Notes: a model not told the origin generated them from the letters alone. 64,000 bases of DNA from Pseudomonas phenolilytica (GCF_021432765.1 NZ_CP058908.1:2248001-2312000), one strand, 5' to 3'. Counted from the first letter of the stretch, positions 27,068 to 38,974 are shown. Numbers and translations are program-made.

Positions 27068-27904
27068 TCAGATCGGTTCGGGCTTGCCAAGGTATTTCGC
27101 CAGCGCCGGATGGTCGCCGGTGTGGCCTTCGGCCGTCTGCCACAGGCGCCGATCCACACCCTGCGCGACCAGATGGGCGACGGCGGCTTCGATGGCCGAC
27201 AGCACGCACAGTTGCGCTGGTTCATTGGTGGTGTAGCCGGCCTCGGCCTCCAGCAGTTCCTTGAACTCGATGAACTTGTAGACGTTGGCGCTACGCCCGA
27301 TCGAGAAGATCGTCTTGGTGGTCATCACGTTGGACAGTACCCGGCCGCTACGCACGTCGATGGCTCTGAGGTTCACCGTGACCTGATCCACCCGGTATTC
27401 CTGCGACAGGCCCACGCCCAGGTAGCGCGCGCCGAGGCCGCCGCTGCGCACGTTGGTCTCGTAGGCAACGATGGCGCCCTCCATGAGGATGTTGGCCGCC
27501 AGCAGCGAAGGCAGTTCGGACTGGATGTTCGGCGCTACATCCGGCTTGCCCTGCGAGGCGCGGATGATCTTGCGTTCGGTCAGCACGTTCTGCAGACCTT
27601 CGCGCTCGAGCACGACGAACCAGCCGCTGGCCTGCATGGCGTCGACCAGCATGCTGGCAGCGCCCTGGGTCACTGCAGTGGAGAAGGAGCTGGCGGGGGT
27701 GGGCTTGTACTGCCCGGTCTGGTCGCGGAAACCGTATACCGCGGCGACCAGCTGGCCCTTGGGACGCGGCAGCGCCAGCAAATCCTGATAGGTCGAGGTG
27801 CGCGGGGTCAGGGTCGGCGCCTTCTGATCCGCGGGCATCGGGTCGCGCACCGCGCAACCCTGCAGTACAGCCATCATCCCGATGGCGATGAACAGGCTTC
27901 TCAT
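27068..27904 (-). CDS. csgG: Curli secretion pore lipoprotein CsgG
   Basis: A 278-aa outer-membrane lipoprotein; E. coli CsgG has 277 aa. The lipobox VLQGC near residue 17 is preceded by a short signal peptide. Family features include LPRPKGQLVAAVYGFRDQTG, QYKPTPASSFSTAVTQGAAS, GWFVVLEREGLQNVLTERKI and RAIDVRSGRVLSNV. CsgG forms the ring-shaped channel through which curlin subunits are exported. Its gene follows csgF by 21 nt. Confidence 0.96.
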   Translation of the reverse strand: MRSLFIAIGMMAVLQGCAVRDPMPADQKAPTLTPRTSTYQDLLALPRPKGQLVAAVYGFRDQTGQYKPTPASSFSTAVTQGAASMLVDAMQASGWFVVLEREGLQNVLTERKIIRASQGKPDVAPNIQSELPSLLAANILMEGAIVAYETNVRSGGLGARYLGVGLSQEYRVDQVTVNLRAIDVRSGRVLSNVMTTKTIFSIGRSANVYKFIEFKELLEAEAGYTTNEPAQLCVLSAIEAAVAHLVAQGVDRRLWQTAEGHTGDHPALAKYLGKPEPI

Positions 27905-27925
27905 GGCCTTGGCTCTCCTTGCTGT

Positions 27926-28336
27926 TCAGTTTTGTCCGACGACAACTTCGGACGTTTCGCCAGTGGCGCGATCGGTGATGACGATGACCAGGTCGCCCAG
28001 GTCGTTTTCGGTAACGTCGACGATGAAGTCATCGGTGGTCAGCGAACCCGTCTCGCCGTTGCCGACGTTCACCAGCAGGTCGCTCAACAGCCGGGACTCC
28101 AGCTGGCTGGTGAAGCGATCCAGCGCCGACAGGCTGCTCGCCGAGCGACTCGGTGCGTCGGGGTCCTTGTGGTCGTTCTGCGCCTGGGCGTTGCCCAGTA
28201 GCCAGGAGCCGTTGAGCGGGCTGCCGCCGAACGAGGGGTTGATCGGGGTGTACACCAGTTCGGTGGCGCTGGCGCCGGCGCTGAGCAGCAGGGCGCCAGC
28301 CAGCACGCCGAGGTTCTTGGGAATGTGCCTGTTCAT
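27926..28336 (-). CDS. csgF: Curli assembly factor CsgF
   Basis: A 136-aa exported protein with signal peptide (LGVLAGALLLSAGASA). The mature N-terminus TELVYTPINPSFGGSPLNGS is the conserved CsgF segment that inserts in the CsgG channel. It helps couple secretion to nucleation by CsgB at the cell surface. Its start overlaps the csgE stop by 4 nt. Confidence 0.95.
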   Translation of the reverse strand: MNRHIPKNLGVLAGALLLSAGASATELVYTPINPSFGGSPLNGSWLLGNAQAQNDHKDPDAPSRSASSLSALDRFTSQLESRLLSDLLVNVGNGETGSLTTDDFIVDVTENDLGDLVIVITDRATGETSEVVVGQN

Positions 28337-28719
28337 AACTCGTCCTTGGCTAGATCAGTGTGGTCTTCGAAAAACGCTTCGATCTTTCGTCTGTTGATTT
28401 CCTGCAGTACGAAATCGGCAGCCTCGTAGGCGGTGTCTTCCATATCCGCGACGTTGGGCTGAAGAAAGCGGCGGTAGAGCGTCTTGTCCTCGTATTCGAC
28501 CCAGACGAGGATGCCCCAGCGCGCCGAGGGGCGTTCCTTGACGGCCAGGTTGAAATCCAGGCGGCTGGTGTCGTTCAGACGTTCGCAGAACTTGAGGTAG
28601 AACTCCTGCCCGGAGCGCGAGATGGTGCCGTTGGTGATGAAACCCATGAGTTCGGCTTCATCGGCTGCGGCGCCGGAGATTCCCAGCGCCAGCAGGCAGA
28701 GCAGGGCGAGGCGTCTCAT
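28333..28719 (-). CDS. csgE: Curli periplasmic adaptor CsgE
   Basis: A 128-aa exported protein with signal peptide (LALLCLLALGISGAAA). Conserved CsgE features include GFITNGTISRSGQEFYLKF and RLDFNLAVKERPSARWG. CsgE caps CsgG on the periplasmic side and gives substrate selectivity. The ATG at 28719 overlaps the csgD stop by 4 nt. The longer open frame upstream lies within csgD and is not coding. Confidence 0.93.
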   Translation of the reverse strand: MRRLALLCLLALGISGAAADEAELMGFITNGTISRSGQEFYLKFCERLNDTSRLDFNLAVKERPSARWGILVWVEYEDKTLYRRFLQPNVADMEDTAYEAADFVLQEINRRKIEAFFEDHTDLAKDEL

Positions 28720-29366
28720 AGCTCCGGCTCGCAGACGTGGGCCAGGACAATCGACGCGCCCTGCGCGCGGTTGTTCGCGCCGAGCTTGCGCAATGCGTTG
28801 TGGATGTGGCTCTTGATGGTGTGGGTGCTCAGGTACAGCTTCTCGCCGATCGCGGCGTTCGACAGGCCTTTGCCGGCAAGCGCGAGAATCTGTTTTTCTC
28901 GCAGCGTCAGCGCGTCGATGCAGTGGTCGGCATGAGTCAGCTGGCGGTAGCGCAGCAGCAGTTTCTCCATCAGCGCGCGCGGCAGCCAGTCGCCGCCGGC
29001 AAGCAGGGTGCGAATGCCGCTGATGAAATTGCTGCGCAGGGTCGAGCGGTAGAACACACCGCGAATCCAGGGGTGCAGTTCGACCAGTCGATGCGCCTGT
29101 TCGGGCAGCGCGTTGATCAGGGCGATTGGCGTGTCGCCAGCCTTGCGCAGCAGTTGCAGGCAGTCTTCGTGGCTGAAGCTGCCGAGATCGAGCAGCAGCA
29201 GCTCGCACTGGGTGTGCTCGGCACGCAGCGTCGTGGTGCGCTGTAAGCTGCAGCGTGGGTGTTCGAGCAGATGCTGACGCAGCGCACCGTCGAGCAGTTC
29301 GCTGTGGGAAAGCAGTACCAGACGTGGCGATAACGGCGCGACGGCCGATGAGGCGTTGTCATTCAT
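28716..29366 (-). CDS. csgD: LuxR/CsgD-family curli regulator
   Basis: A 216-aa DNA-binding regulator. The N-terminal part resembles a degenerate receiver domain (ELLLLDLGSFSHEDCLQLLR). The C-terminal GerE-type helix-turn-helix (about residues 150-210) reads LTLREKQILALAGKGLSNAA, then IGEKLYLSTHTIKSHIHNAL. It heads the curli operon, as CsgD is the activator of curlin genes. In E. coli csgD lies in the csgDEFG operon divergent from csgBA; here all six genes point the same way. Confidence 0.88.
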   Translation of the reverse strand: MNDNASSAVAPLSPRLVLLSHSELLDGALRQHLLEHPRCSLQRTTTLRAEHTQCELLLLDLGSFSHEDCLQLLRKAGDTPIALINALPEQAHRLVELHPWIRGVFYRSTLRSNFISGIRTLLAGGDWLPRALMEKLLLRYRQLTHADHCIDALTLREKQILALAGKGLSNAAIGEKLYLSTHTIKSHIHNALRKLGANNRAQGASIVLAHVCEPEL

Positions 29367-29705
29367 TCGCAGATCCTTTGCTGAATGTGACCGAATGGTC
29401 TCCGATGTCCCTGCACATTCGCGGGGTGGCGTAGTGACAGTACGAAAGGAAGGTTAGTTCAGTGTTGCGACAATAAAAAGTCACTCATGAGGAAGGTAGA
29501 CAGTTTTCCGACGAAATGCATTTGCGCCCGGATGCAAGGAATCCGAATGTCGCCACGCTTGGCCGATGCCGATAGCTGAAGGGCCCGCCTGATGGCCCGG
29601 TTTGCGTCTTGCCATGACTCGCGGCGTGCCGGATGCTCGTCATACCGACCCGTCGCGCTCCGAATTGCCCTCCGTTTTCCTGCCCAAGGGTCGCCGAGGT
29701 TGCTG
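29367..29705. other. Intergenic control region between csgD and the LysE-type gene
   Basis: About 340 nt separate two divergent genes. Short frames here have no family character. The region should hold the csgD promoter and its regulatory sites. I see an AT-richer patch near 29460-29490 but no promoter that I would defend. Confidence 0.5.
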
Positions 29706-30332
29706 ATGGAAGATCTGTCGTTCTGGCTGTTGTTCTTTTCCGCCGCGCTGGCGCTCAATCTGTCGCCGGGGCCGGATTTGCTCTATGTACTGTCGCGCAC
29801 CCTGTCCGGCGGTCGACGGCTGGGACTGGTCTCGAGCCTCGGCGTCTGTACCGGCGCGCTGGTGCATGTGGCTGCAGCGGCGCTGGGGCTGTCGGCGATT
29901 CTGGCCACCTCCGCGGTGGCGTTCGCGGTGGTCAAGTATGTCGGCGCGGCCTATCTGATCTACCTCGGGTTCCAGGCGTTGCGCTCGACCGGCGGCGTGC
30001 GGATCGAGGCGCGTGCGCCGGTATCGGCTTGGCGTGCCTTTCGTCAGGGCGTGCTGGTGGATGTGCTCAATCCCAAGGCGGCGATCTTCTTCATGGCGTT
30101 CCTGCCGCAGTTCGTCCGTCCCGACCACGGTGCGGTGGCATTGCAGCTCTTCGTCCTCGGCGTGCTGGTGGTGCTGGTGGCGATCATCGTCGAGTGTGCG
30201 CTGGTCGTGCTGGCGACGCGCGCGAGTCAGGCGCTGCGCAGCCATCAGGCCGTCGGTCGCTGGCTCGATCGGGTGATGGGCTCGCTGCTGGTTGGCCTGG
30301 GGGTGCGCCTCGGGCTGAGCGAACAGCTCTAG
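29706..30332 (+). CDS. LysE/RhtB family amino-acid exporter
   Basis: A 208-aa inner-membrane protein with about six hydrophobic segments. The family signature begins NLSPGPDLLYVLSRTLSGGR near residue 17, followed by GFQALRS and the LVDVLNPKAAIFFMAFLPQF motif. RhtB/LysE proteins export amino acids or homoserine lactones; the substrate is not predictable. The ATG at 29706 gives the usual N-terminus for the family, while the frame upstream is open but not membrane-like. It stands alone. Confidence 0.88.
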   Translation: MEDLSFWLLFFSAALALNLSPGPDLLYVLSRTLSGGRRLGLVSSLGVCTGALVHVAAAALGLSAILATSAVAFAVVKYVGAAYLIYLGFQALRSTGGVRIEARAPVSAWRAFRQGVLVDVLNPKAAIFFMAFLPQFVRPDHGAVALQLFVLGVLVVLVAIIVECALVVLATRASQALRSHQAVGRWLDRVMGSLLVGLGVRLGLSEQL

Positions 30333-30401
30333 CGGCAGGAATCATCCGCGGCTGCCGCGGGTCAGAGATTTATCCCTGTTGACGCCGCCGGAGGCACGCG
30401 A

Positions 30402-30866
30402 ATGTCACGCCTGAGCAAGAACACCACGGCCACGCTGATCCCCTGCCTGCGCTATCGCGATGTGCCGCGTGCCCTCGACTGGCTGTGCCAGGCGTTCGAC
30501 TTCGAGCGCCAGCGGGTCGTCGAAGACCCGCTGGCAGGCGTCATCCATGCGCAGCTGAGCTTCGGCAACGGCATGCTGATGCTCGGGCCGGTGGTGGATT
30601 CGCCCTACGGCCAACTGCTGCGCCAGCCTGACCAGCTCGGCGGCGTCTCCACCCAGGGCATCTATGTCGTGGTCAACAGCGCCGACGCGCTCTACACCCG
30701 AGCCAAGGCGGCGGGGGCGCAGATCGTCATCGAGCTGAAGGATGAAGATTACGGCGGCCGCGGCTTCACCTGCCGTGATCCGGAGGGCCATCTGTGGAGC
30801 TTCGGCACCTACGACCCCTGGGCCGATCCGGCTGCTGCCGAGCTGGCGAACGCGGAGGGCAGCTGA
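30402..30866 (+). CDS. VOC (glyoxalase/bleomycin-resistance) family protein
   Basis: A 154-aa protein with the two beta-alpha-beta-beta-beta halves of the vicinal oxygen chelate fold. Recognisable parts are TLIPCLRYRDVPRALDWLCQ near the start and GGRGFTCRDPEGHLWSFGTY near the end. These proteins are metal-dependent lyases, dioxygenases or binding proteins; the substrate is unknown. The stop overlaps the start of the aldo/keto reductase gene (TGATG), suggesting co-translation. Confidence 0.85.
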   Translation: MSRLSKNTTATLIPCLRYRDVPRALDWLCQAFDFERQRVVEDPLAGVIHAQLSFGNGMLMLGPVVDSPYGQLLRQPDQLGGVSTQGIYVVVNSADALYTRAKAAGAQIVIELKDEDYGGRGFTCRDPEGHLWSFGTYDPWADPAAAELANAEGS

Positions 30867-31693
30867 TGCGCACGCTGCGTCTGCAAGATGGCCGCACCGT
30901 GCCGGTGATCGGTCAGGGTACCTGGCACATGGGCGAGCGCCCTGCCGAGCGAGCGCGCGAAGTGGCGGCGCTGCGCCTGGGCGTCGAGCTGGGCATGACG
31001 CTCATCGATACCGCCGAGATGTACGGCGAGGGCGGAGCCGAAGAGGTGGTCGGCGAGGCCATCGCCAACCGCCGCGAGCGGGTCTTTCTGGTCAGCAAGG
31101 TCTATCCGCACAACGCCAGCCGGCGTGGCATCCCGCAGGCCTGCGAACGCAGTCTGCGGCGTCTGGGGTGCGATTATCTGGACCTCTACCTGTTGCACTG
31201 GCGCGGCGAGTATCCGCTGGCCGAAACCGTCGAGGCCTTCGAGCAGTTGAAGGCCGCCGGGCGGATTCGCGCCTGGGGCGTGTCCAATCTCGATCTGGCC
31301 GATCTGCAGGAGCTGCCGGACGGCGCGGCCTGCGCAGTCAATCAGGTGCTCTACAACCCGCAGGCGCGTGGCATCGAATTCGATCTGCTGCCCTGGTGCC
31401 AGGCGCACGCCATGCCGCTGATGGCCTACTGTCCGCTCGGTCAGGGCGGCCCGTTGCTGCGCCATGCGGCGTTGCTCGAAGTCGCGCGACGGCATGGCGT
31501 GCAGCCCGCCCAGGTGGCGCTCGCCTGGGCGCTGCGTCAGCCCGGTGTGCTGGTGATTCCAAAGGCCGTCGAGCCGGCGCATGTTCACGTCAATGCCGCG
31601 GCGCACGATTTGCGCCTGACGGCCGAAGACCTCGCGCTGATCGACGCTGCCTTTGCGCCGCCGCGGCGCGCGCAGCCGCTGCAGATGGTTTAG
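30866..31693 (+). CDS. Aldo/keto reductase
   Basis: A 275-aa NADPH-dependent oxidoreductase of the (beta/alpha)8 type. The catalytic tetrad is recognisable: Asp and Tyr in LIDTAEMYGEG, Lys in FLVSKVYPHNAS and His in YLLHWRG. The C-terminus has the IPKAVEPAHVHVNAAAHDLR cofactor region. It is coupled to the VOC gene by a one-base stop/start overlap, which hints at detoxification of a reactive carbonyl, but this is inference. Confidence 0.9.
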   Translation: MRTLRLQDGRTVPVIGQGTWHMGERPAERAREVAALRLGVELGMTLIDTAEMYGEGGAEEVVGEAIANRRERVFLVSKVYPHNASRRGIPQACERSLRRLGCDYLDLYLLHWRGEYPLAETVEAFEQLKAAGRIRAWGVSNLDLADLQELPDGAACAVNQVLYNPQARGIEFDLLPWCQAHAMPLMAYCPLGQGGPLLRHAALLEVARRHGVQPAQVALAWALRQPGVLVIPKAVEPAHVHVNAAAHDLRLTAEDLALIDAAFAPPRRAQPLQMV

Positions 31694-31705
31694 CGGCCCG
31701 TTTGC

Positions 31706-32632
31706 TTAACGGCCGCGTGCCGCCGCGCTGACGCCTTCCAGCGTGGCGAACGAGGTGTCCTTGGCGGTCAGCAGGAAGTCGCGCATGAACGGCGAGTCGA
31801 GCATGTCCGAGCGGATGCCGGCGAACAGCGTGGCGAACAAACCCTTCTCGCCCAGCCGCTTGGCGGTGACGTAGCCGCGCGCGCTGTATTCATGCAGCGC
31901 CCAGTTCGGCACGCAGCACACGCCACGGCCGGACGCCACCAGCTGCATCATCATCACCGTCAGTTCCGAGGTGCGCACCTGCGCCGGTTCGACGTCGGCC
32001 GGTTCGAGGAAACGGGTGAAGATGTCCAGGCGGTCGCGTTCCACCGGATAGGTGATCAGCGTTTCCGTGGCCAGGTCCTCCGGGCGCACGTAGGGGCGGG
32101 TGGCCAGCGGGTGCTGGTTGGCCACGGCGAGCAGCGCCTCGTAGGTGAACAGCGGCACGTAGGTGATACCCGGCAGGTCGATCGGGTCGGAGGTGACGAC
32201 CAGATCGAGATCGCCGCGCGCCAGCGCCGGCAGCGGCGCGAAGGAGAAGCCCGAGGCCAGGTCCAGCTCGACCTCCGGCCAGGCGTCGCGGAACTGGTCG
32301 ATGGTCGGCATCAGCCACTGAAAGCAGCTGTGGCATTCGATCGCCATGTGCAGCCGGCCCGCCGTGCCACCGGCCAGCCGCGCCAGATCGCGCTCGGCGC
32401 TGCGCAGTTGCGGCAACAGGCTATCGGCCAGTTGCAGTAGCCGCAGCCCGGCACTGGTGAAGCGCACCGGGCGCGTCTTGCGCACGAACAGCTGCACGCC
32501 GAGGCGCTCCTCAAGTTCCTTGAACTGATGGGAGAGCGCCGATTGGGTCAGGTGCAGCCGCTCGGCGGCTTCTACCAGGCTGTCGGTTTCTCGCAGCGCA
32601 TGAAGGGTCTTCAGGTGGCGAATTTCCAGCAT
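31706..32632 (-). CDS. metR: LysR-family activator of methionine biosynthesis, MetR
   Basis: A 308-aa LysR-type regulator. The N-terminal helix-turn-helix covers about residues 1-60 (LVEAAERLHLTQSALSHQFK). The co-inducer domain starts with HMAIECHSCFQWLMPTIDQF, characteristic of MetR. It is divergent from metE, its classical target, and responds to homocysteine in enterobacteria. The intergenic gap is 242 nt. Confidence 0.93.
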   Translation of the reverse strand: MLEIRHLKTLHALRETDSLVEAAERLHLTQSALSHQFKELEERLGVQLFVRKTRPVRFTSAGLRLLQLADSLLPQLRSAERDLARLAGGTAGRLHMAIECHSCFQWLMPTIDQFRDAWPEVELDLASGFSFAPLPALARGDLDLVVTSDPIDLPGITYVPLFTYEALLAVANQHPLATRPYVRPEDLATETLITYPVERDRLDIFTRFLEPADVEPAQVRTSELTVMMMQLVASGRGVCCVPNWALHEYSARGYVTAKRLGEKGLFATLFAGIRSDMLDSPFMRDFLLTAKDTSFATLEGVSAAARGR

Positions 32633-32874
32633 GTCGGCAATCCTTGGTTTGACAGGAAACCGCTGCCCTGGTGTCGGCAGCGTTATGAGAATCGCTCATC
32701 GAGCGCAGTTTCGCGCAGGGGGCGGGGGCTGTCGAGCGGGCGATTGCGCCAACCGCTGGTTCCGCTCTGCTACATGAATAATTCTGATGATGAACGTTAA
32801 GAGCGTGAGTTTGTTTCACTGAAGGCGCTGGCCGACAATTCCCATCTGAATTTTGAAATTGAATGGAGATTGTC
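32633..32874. promoter_or_regulatory. metR-metE divergent control region
   Basis: The region contains TGAATAATTCTGA (32775-32787), a partial match to the MetR dyad TGAAnnnnnTTCA, and AT-rich sequence before metE. I see no S-adenosylmethionine or cobalamin riboswitch features. The MetR site assignment is tentative. Confidence 0.35.
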
Positions 32875-35199
32875 ATGGCCGTAGCGCACTCCCTTGGGTT
32901 CCCCCGCATCGGCGGCGACCGCGAACTGAAAAAAGCCCTGGAGGCGTACTGGAAGCACGAACTGGACGAAGCCGGTTTGCGCCAGGTCGGTCGCCAGTTG
33001 CGCGCGCGGCATTGGCAGCTGCAGGCCGATGCCGGCATCCAGCTGCTGCCGGTGGGCGATTTCGCCTGGTACGACCAGGTGCTGAGCCATTCGCTGATGT
33101 TCGGCGTGATCCCGTCGCGCTTCCGCCCGGCCAGCGGCGCGATCGGCCTGGATACGCTGTTCGCGATGGCGCGCGGTGTCGGCCCGCGCTGCTGCGGCGG
33201 CGATGCCCAGGCGCAGGAGATGACCAAGTGGTTCGATACCAACTACCACTACCTGGTGCCGGAGTTCGATGCGCAGCAGCAGTTCGAGCTGAGCTGGACG
33301 CAGCTGTTCGAGGAGGTCGACGAGGCGCTGGCGCTGGGCCATGCGGTCAAGCCGGTGGTGATCGGTCCGCTGAGCTACCTGTGGCTGGGCAAGGCCAAGG
33401 GCGCGGAGTTCGACAAGCTGGACCTGCTCGAACGCCTGCTGCCGGTCTACGGTCAGGTGCTCGAGCGGCTGGCGGCGCAGGGCGTGGAATGGGTGCAGAT
33501 CGACGAGCCGATTCTCGCGCTGGACCTGCCGCAGGAGTGGAAGAACGCCTTCGAGCGCGCCTACAACGTGCTGCAGCGTGCGCCGCTGAAGAAGCTGGTA
33601 GCGACCTATTTCGGCGGCCTGGAAGACAACCTCGGGCTGGCGGCCGTGCTGCCGGTGGATGGTCTGCACATCGATCTGGTGCGTGCGCCGGACCAGTACC
33701 CGGTGATTCTCGACCGGCTGCCGGCATACAAGGTGCTCTCGCTCGGCCTGGTCGACGGACGCAACGTCTGGCGCTGCGATCTGGACAAGGCGCTGGCGGT
33801 ACTGCGCCACGCCGCCGAACGCCTGGGCGAGCGGCTGTGGGTGGCACCATCCTGCTCGCTGCTGCACAGCCCGGTGGACCTGACACGCGAGGACCGGCTG
33901 GATGACGAGCTGAAGAGCTGGCTGGCCTTCGCCGTGCAGAAATGCGCCGAAGTAGCGCTGCTGGCCCGCGCGGTCAATCAGCCGGACGCCGCCGAGGTGC
34001 AAGCCGCGCTGGCCGAAAGCCGCGCGGTGCAGCAGGCGCGGGCCACATCGCCGCGCATCCACAACCCGGCGGTGCGCGCGCGGCTGGTCGCCATCACGCC
34101 CGCAGACAGCCGCCGCGCATCGCCGTTTGCCGAGCGCATCGCGAAGCAGCGCGCGCATCTGCAGCTGCCGGCGTTTCCGACCACCACCATCGGCTCCTTC
34201 CCGCAGACGGCGGCGATCCGTCAGGCGCGTCAGGCCCATCGACTTGGCACACTCGGCGAAGCCGACTACATCGCCGCCATGCAGGCGGAGATTCGGCACG
34301 CGGTGGCGGTGCAGGAACAGCTTGGTCTGGACGTGCTGGTGCACGGCGAGGCCGAGCGCAACGACATGGTCGAGTACTTCGCCGAGCAGCTCGATGGCTA
34401 TGCCTTCACCCGTTTCGGCTGGGTGCAGAGCTACGGTTCGCGTTGCGTGAAGCCGGCGATCATCTACGGCGACCTGAGCCGTCCGCGACCGATGACGGTG
34501 GAGTGGATCCGCTATGCCCAGCAGCAGACCGGCAAGGTCATGAAGGGCATGCTCACCGGCCCGGTGACCATGCTGATGTGGTCCTTCCCGCGCGAGGATG
34601 TGAGCCGCGAGGTGCAGGCGCGGCAGCTGGCGCTGGCGATCCGCGATGAAGTTTGCGACCTGGAGGCCGCCGGCATCCGCATCGTGCAGATCGACGAGGC
34701 GGCGTTCCGCGAGGGGCTGCCGCTGCGCCGCGCGCAGTGGCAGGGCTACCTCGACTGGGCGGTGGAGGCTTTCCGCCTGTGCGCCAGCGGCGTGCGCGAT
34801 GAGACGCAGATCCATACGCACATGTGCTACAGCGAGTTCAACGACGTGATCGAGGCCATCGCGGCGATGGATGCCGACGTCATTACCATCGAGACCTCGC
34901 GCTCGCAGATGGAGCTGCTGGAGGCGTTCCGGGCCTTTGACTATCCCAACGAGATCGGCCCGGGCGTCTACGACATTCACTCGCCGCGGGTGCCGAACAC
35001 CGCGGAAATGGTCGAGCTGCTGACGAAGGCCGCCGAGCGCATCCCCGCCGAGCGCTTGTGGGTCAACCCCGACTGCGGGCTGAAGACCCGCGCTTGGGCG
35101 GAGACAGAGGCGGCGCTGGTGAACATGGTGGCTGCCGCGCGGCAGTTGCGCCGCAGCCATGCTCGCCAGCCGCGCGCCGTCGCCGCGGTTCAGGCCTGA
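32875..35199 (+). CDS. metE: Cobalamin-independent methionine synthase MetE
   Basis: A 774-aa cytoplasmic enzyme that transfers a methyl group from 5-methyltetrahydropteroyltriglutamate to homocysteine. The N-terminal half is the duplicated barrel ([20 protein letters not shown]). The catalytic C-terminal half begins with [15 protein letters not shown] and holds zinc ligands in [11 protein letters not shown] and NPDCGLKTR. The second ATG (32875) is chosen because GGAG lies 6 nt before it; the ATG at 32863 lacks such a site. It overlaps the convergent glpD gene by 10 nt. Confidence 0.96.
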   Translation: MAVAHSLGFPRIGGDRELKKALEAYWKHELDEAGLRQVGRQLRARHWQLQADAGIQLLPVGDFAWYDQVLSHSLMFGVIPSRFRPASGAIGLDTLFAMARGVGPRCCGGDAQAQEMTKWFDTNYHYLVPEFDAQQQFELSWTQLFEEVDEALALGHAVKPVVIGPLSYLWLGKAKGAEFDKLDLLERLLPVYGQVLERLAAQGVEWVQIDEPILALDLPQEWKNAFERAYNVLQRAPLKKLVATYFGGLEDNLGLAAVLPVDGLHIDLVRAPDQYPVILDRLPAYKVLSLGLVDGRNVWRCDLDKALAVLRHAAERLGERLWVAPSCSLLHSPVDLTREDRLDDELKSWLAFAVQKCAEVALLARAVNQPDAAEVQAALAESRAVQQARATSPRIHNPAVRARLVAITPADSRRASPFAERIAKQRAHLQLPAFPTTTIGSFPQTAAIRQARQAHRLGTLGEADYIAAMQAEIRHAVAVQEQLGLDVLVHGEAERNDMVEYFAEQLDGYAFTRFGWVQSYGSRCVKPAIIYGDLSRPRPMTVEWIRYAQQQTGKVMKGMLTGPVTMLMWSFPREDVSREVQARQLALAIRDEVCDLEAAGIRIVQIDEAAFREGLPLRRAQWQGYLDWAVEAFRLCASGVRDETQIHTHMCYSEFNDVIEAIAAMDADVITIETSRSQMELLEAFRAFDYPNEIGPGVYDIHSPRVPNTAEMVELLTKAAERIPAERLWVNPDCGLKTRAWAETEAALVNMVAAARQLRRSHARQPRAVAAVQA

Positions 35200-36749
35200 C
35201 GCAGCGTAGCGGCGTCGGGGGCGGCGAACAGCGGCAGGCGTTCGGGTGTCTGCCGTTGCAGGTAGTCGTCCAGACGTGCCCGGCCTTGGGCATCGAGGAA
35301 CAGGCCGAGCTTGCTGCGCCGCCAGAGAATGTCCTCGACGCTCAGTGCCCATTCCACGGCGATCAGATAATCCACCTCGCGGGCATACAGCCCGCTGCCG
35401 AAGTGTTCGCCGAGATCGGCCAGGACGTGCAAACCGTGCAGCAGCCTCCAGCTGCGGCTGCCGTAGCTGTGTGCCCAGCGCCGCGCCAGCGCCTCGGGCA
35501 GCCAGGGCGCGCCGGTGCACAGCGCCTCGGTGAGGTCGCGCGGGGTGCTCATGTCCTCGCCGCCGGGCAGGCGTGCGTCGTGGGTCCAGGCCGGTTTCAT
35601 CCGTGCGAACCAGGGGGCGAGTTCGGCCAGTGCGGCTTCGGCAAGCTTGCGATAGGTGGTCAGCTTGCCGCCGAACACTGACAGCAGGGGCGGCTCGTGG
35701 CCCTCGGCATTCAGCACCAGCGTGTAGTCGCGGGTGATCGCCGACGGATCGGAGGATTCGTCGTCGCACAGCGGGCGCACGCCGGCGTAGCGGTGGCGAA
35801 TGTCCTCGGCCTGCAGCTGCCGCTTGAAGTGGCGGTTGACCACCGCCAACAAGTACTGGATTTCGTCTTCGGTGACCGTCACCTGGGCCGGATCGCCGCG
35901 GTATTCGCGATCGGTGGTGCCGATCAGGCTGAACTGCTCCAGGTAGGGGATCACGAAGACGATGCGGCGGTCGTCGTTCTGCAGGATGTAGGCGTGCCCG
36001 CCGTCGTAGAGCCTGGGCACGATCAGGTGGCTGCCCTGGACCAGGCGGATGGCGTGCGCGGGGCGCTGGCGAAGCGATTCGCGCAGGAAATCGGTTACCC
36101 ACGGCCCGGCGGCATTCACCAGCGCACGGGCGCGCAGCGAGTAGCGGCTGCCGTCGCCCCGTTCCAGATGCAGATGCCACAGGCCCTTGCTGTGTCGCGC
36201 GCTGACGCAGCGGGTGCGGGTGTGGATGTGCGCGCCGTGCTCGCGGGCGCACATGGCGTTGAGCACCACCAAGCGAGCATCGTCGACCCAGCAGTCCGAA
36301 TATTCGAAGCCCTGGGTGATCTCGGTCTTGAGCGGGCTGTCCGCGCCGAACCGCAGGCGACGCGAGGGTGCCAGGCGTTCGCGTCGACCCAGATGGTCAT
36401 AGAGGAACAGGCCGGTGCGGATCATCCAGGCCGGGCGCAGATGCGGGCGGTACGGCAGGATGAAGCGCAGCGGCGCGACGATGTGCGGCGCCATGTTCAG
36501 CAGCACTTCGCGTTCGGCCAGGGCCTCGCGCACCAGGCGCAGTTCGTAATGCTCCAGATAGCGCAGGCCGCCGTGCACCAGTTTGCTGCTGGCTGACGAG
36601 GTGTGCTGCGCCAGGTCGCCCTGCTCGCAGAGGTAGACCGACAGGCCGCGCCCGGCGGCATCCGCAGCGATGCCGACACCGTTGATACCGCCGCCGACCA
36701 CGGCCAGATCGTAGATTTCGGCGACAGGCGCGAGGGGAGGATGCTGCAT
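35190..36749 (-). CDS. glpD: Glycerol-3-phosphate dehydrogenase (aerobic, GlpD)
   Basis: A 519-aa FAD-dependent, membrane-associated enzyme that oxidises glycerol-3-phosphate to dihydroxyacetone phosphate and feeds electrons to quinones. The FAD-binding motif [20 protein letters not shown] lies near residue 14. [31 protein letters not shown] and [20 protein letters not shown] are typical of GlpD. The ATG at 36749 places the FAD motif at the normal distance from the N-terminus. No other glp gene is next to it. Confidence 0.95.
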   Translation of the reverse strand: MQHPPLAPVAEIYDLAVVGGGINGVGIAADAAGRGLSVYLCEQGDLAQHTSSASSKLVHGGLRYLEHYELRLVREALAEREVLLNMAPHIVAPLRFILPYRPHLRPAWMIRTGLFLYDHLGRRERLAPSRRLRFGADSPLKTEITQGFEYSDCWVDDARLVVLNAMCAREHGAHIHTRTRCVSARHSKGLWHLHLERGDGSRYSLRARALVNAAGPWVTDFLRESLRQRPAHAIRLVQGSHLIVPRLYDGGHAYILQNDDRRIVFVIPYLEQFSLIGTTDREYRGDPAQVTVTEDEIQYLLAVVNRHFKRQLQAEDIRHRYAGVRPLCDDESSDPSAITRDYTLVLNAEGHEPPLLSVFGGKLTTYRKLAEAALAELAPWFARMKPAWTHDARLPGGEDMSTPRDLTEALCTGAPWLPEALARRWAHSYGSRSWRLLHGLHVLADLGEHFGSGLYAREVDYLIAVEWALSVEDILWRRSKLGLFLDAQGRARLDDYLQRQTPERLPLFAAPDAATLRQA

Positions 36750-36817
36750 GGAGTGCTCACCGCGGATGCGTTGCCTGCTAAGGTACAGGCATTCAGCCAG
36801 CCACATCATTACAGAAC

Positions 36818-37288
36818 ATGACACCTGCCATCGATCTGCTGAAAAAAGCGCGCGTCGAACATCGCGTGCATAGCTACGAACACGACCCGAAGACGGCCTC
36901 CTATGGGCTAGAGGCCGCCGAAAAGCTCGGCCTCGATCCGGCGCGGGTATTCAAGACGCTGCTCGCCTGCAGCGAGAAGAACGAGTTGCTGGTGGCGGTG
37001 GTGCCGGTGGCCGGCACGCTCGACCTCAAGGCGCTGGCACAGGCGGCCGGCGTGAAGAAGGTGGAGATGGCCGATCCGCAGGTGGCGCAACGCACCACCG
37101 GCTATCTGCTCGGTGGCATCAGCCCGTTGGGGCAGAAGAAGCGCCTGCGTACCTTCATCGACAGTTCGGCACAGGCGCAGCCGAGCATCCATGTCAGTGC
37201 CGGTCGGCGCGGGCTGGAAGTCGAGCTGGCGCCCGCGCTGCTGGCCGAACAGACCCGCGCGGTCTTCGCGCCGATCGGTCGCGGCTGA
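36818..37288 (+). CDS. ybaK: YbaK/EbsC-type Cys-tRNA deacylase
   Basis: A 156-aa editing protein that hydrolyses misacylated Cys-tRNA(Pro). Family features include TPAIDLLKKARVEHRVHSYE, the conserved lysine in ARVFKTLLA, KKVEMADPQVAQRTTGYLLG and GISPLGQKKRL. Length is normal for YbaK (about 159 aa). It diverges from glpD, with only 68 nt between them. Confidence 0.92.
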   Translation: MTPAIDLLKKARVEHRVHSYEHDPKTASYGLEAAEKLGLDPARVFKTLLACSEKNELLVAVVPVAGTLDLKALAQAAGVKKVEMADPQVAQRTTGYLLGGISPLGQKKRLRTFIDSSAQAQPSIHVSAGRRGLEVELAPALLAEQTRAVFAPIGRG

Positions 37289-37303
37289 GCGCGGCCCGGC
37301 GGA

Positions 37304-38974
<1,671 letters not shown>

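Noticed and set aside
29459..29758. 99-aa minus-strand frame upstream of csgD
   Set aside because: It overlaps the start of the LysE-type gene, has no ribosome-binding site and no recognisable fold.
32797..36252. A 1151-aa minus-strand frame spanning metE
   Set aside because: It is antisense to metE and in the wrong frame for glpD; no domain is seen.
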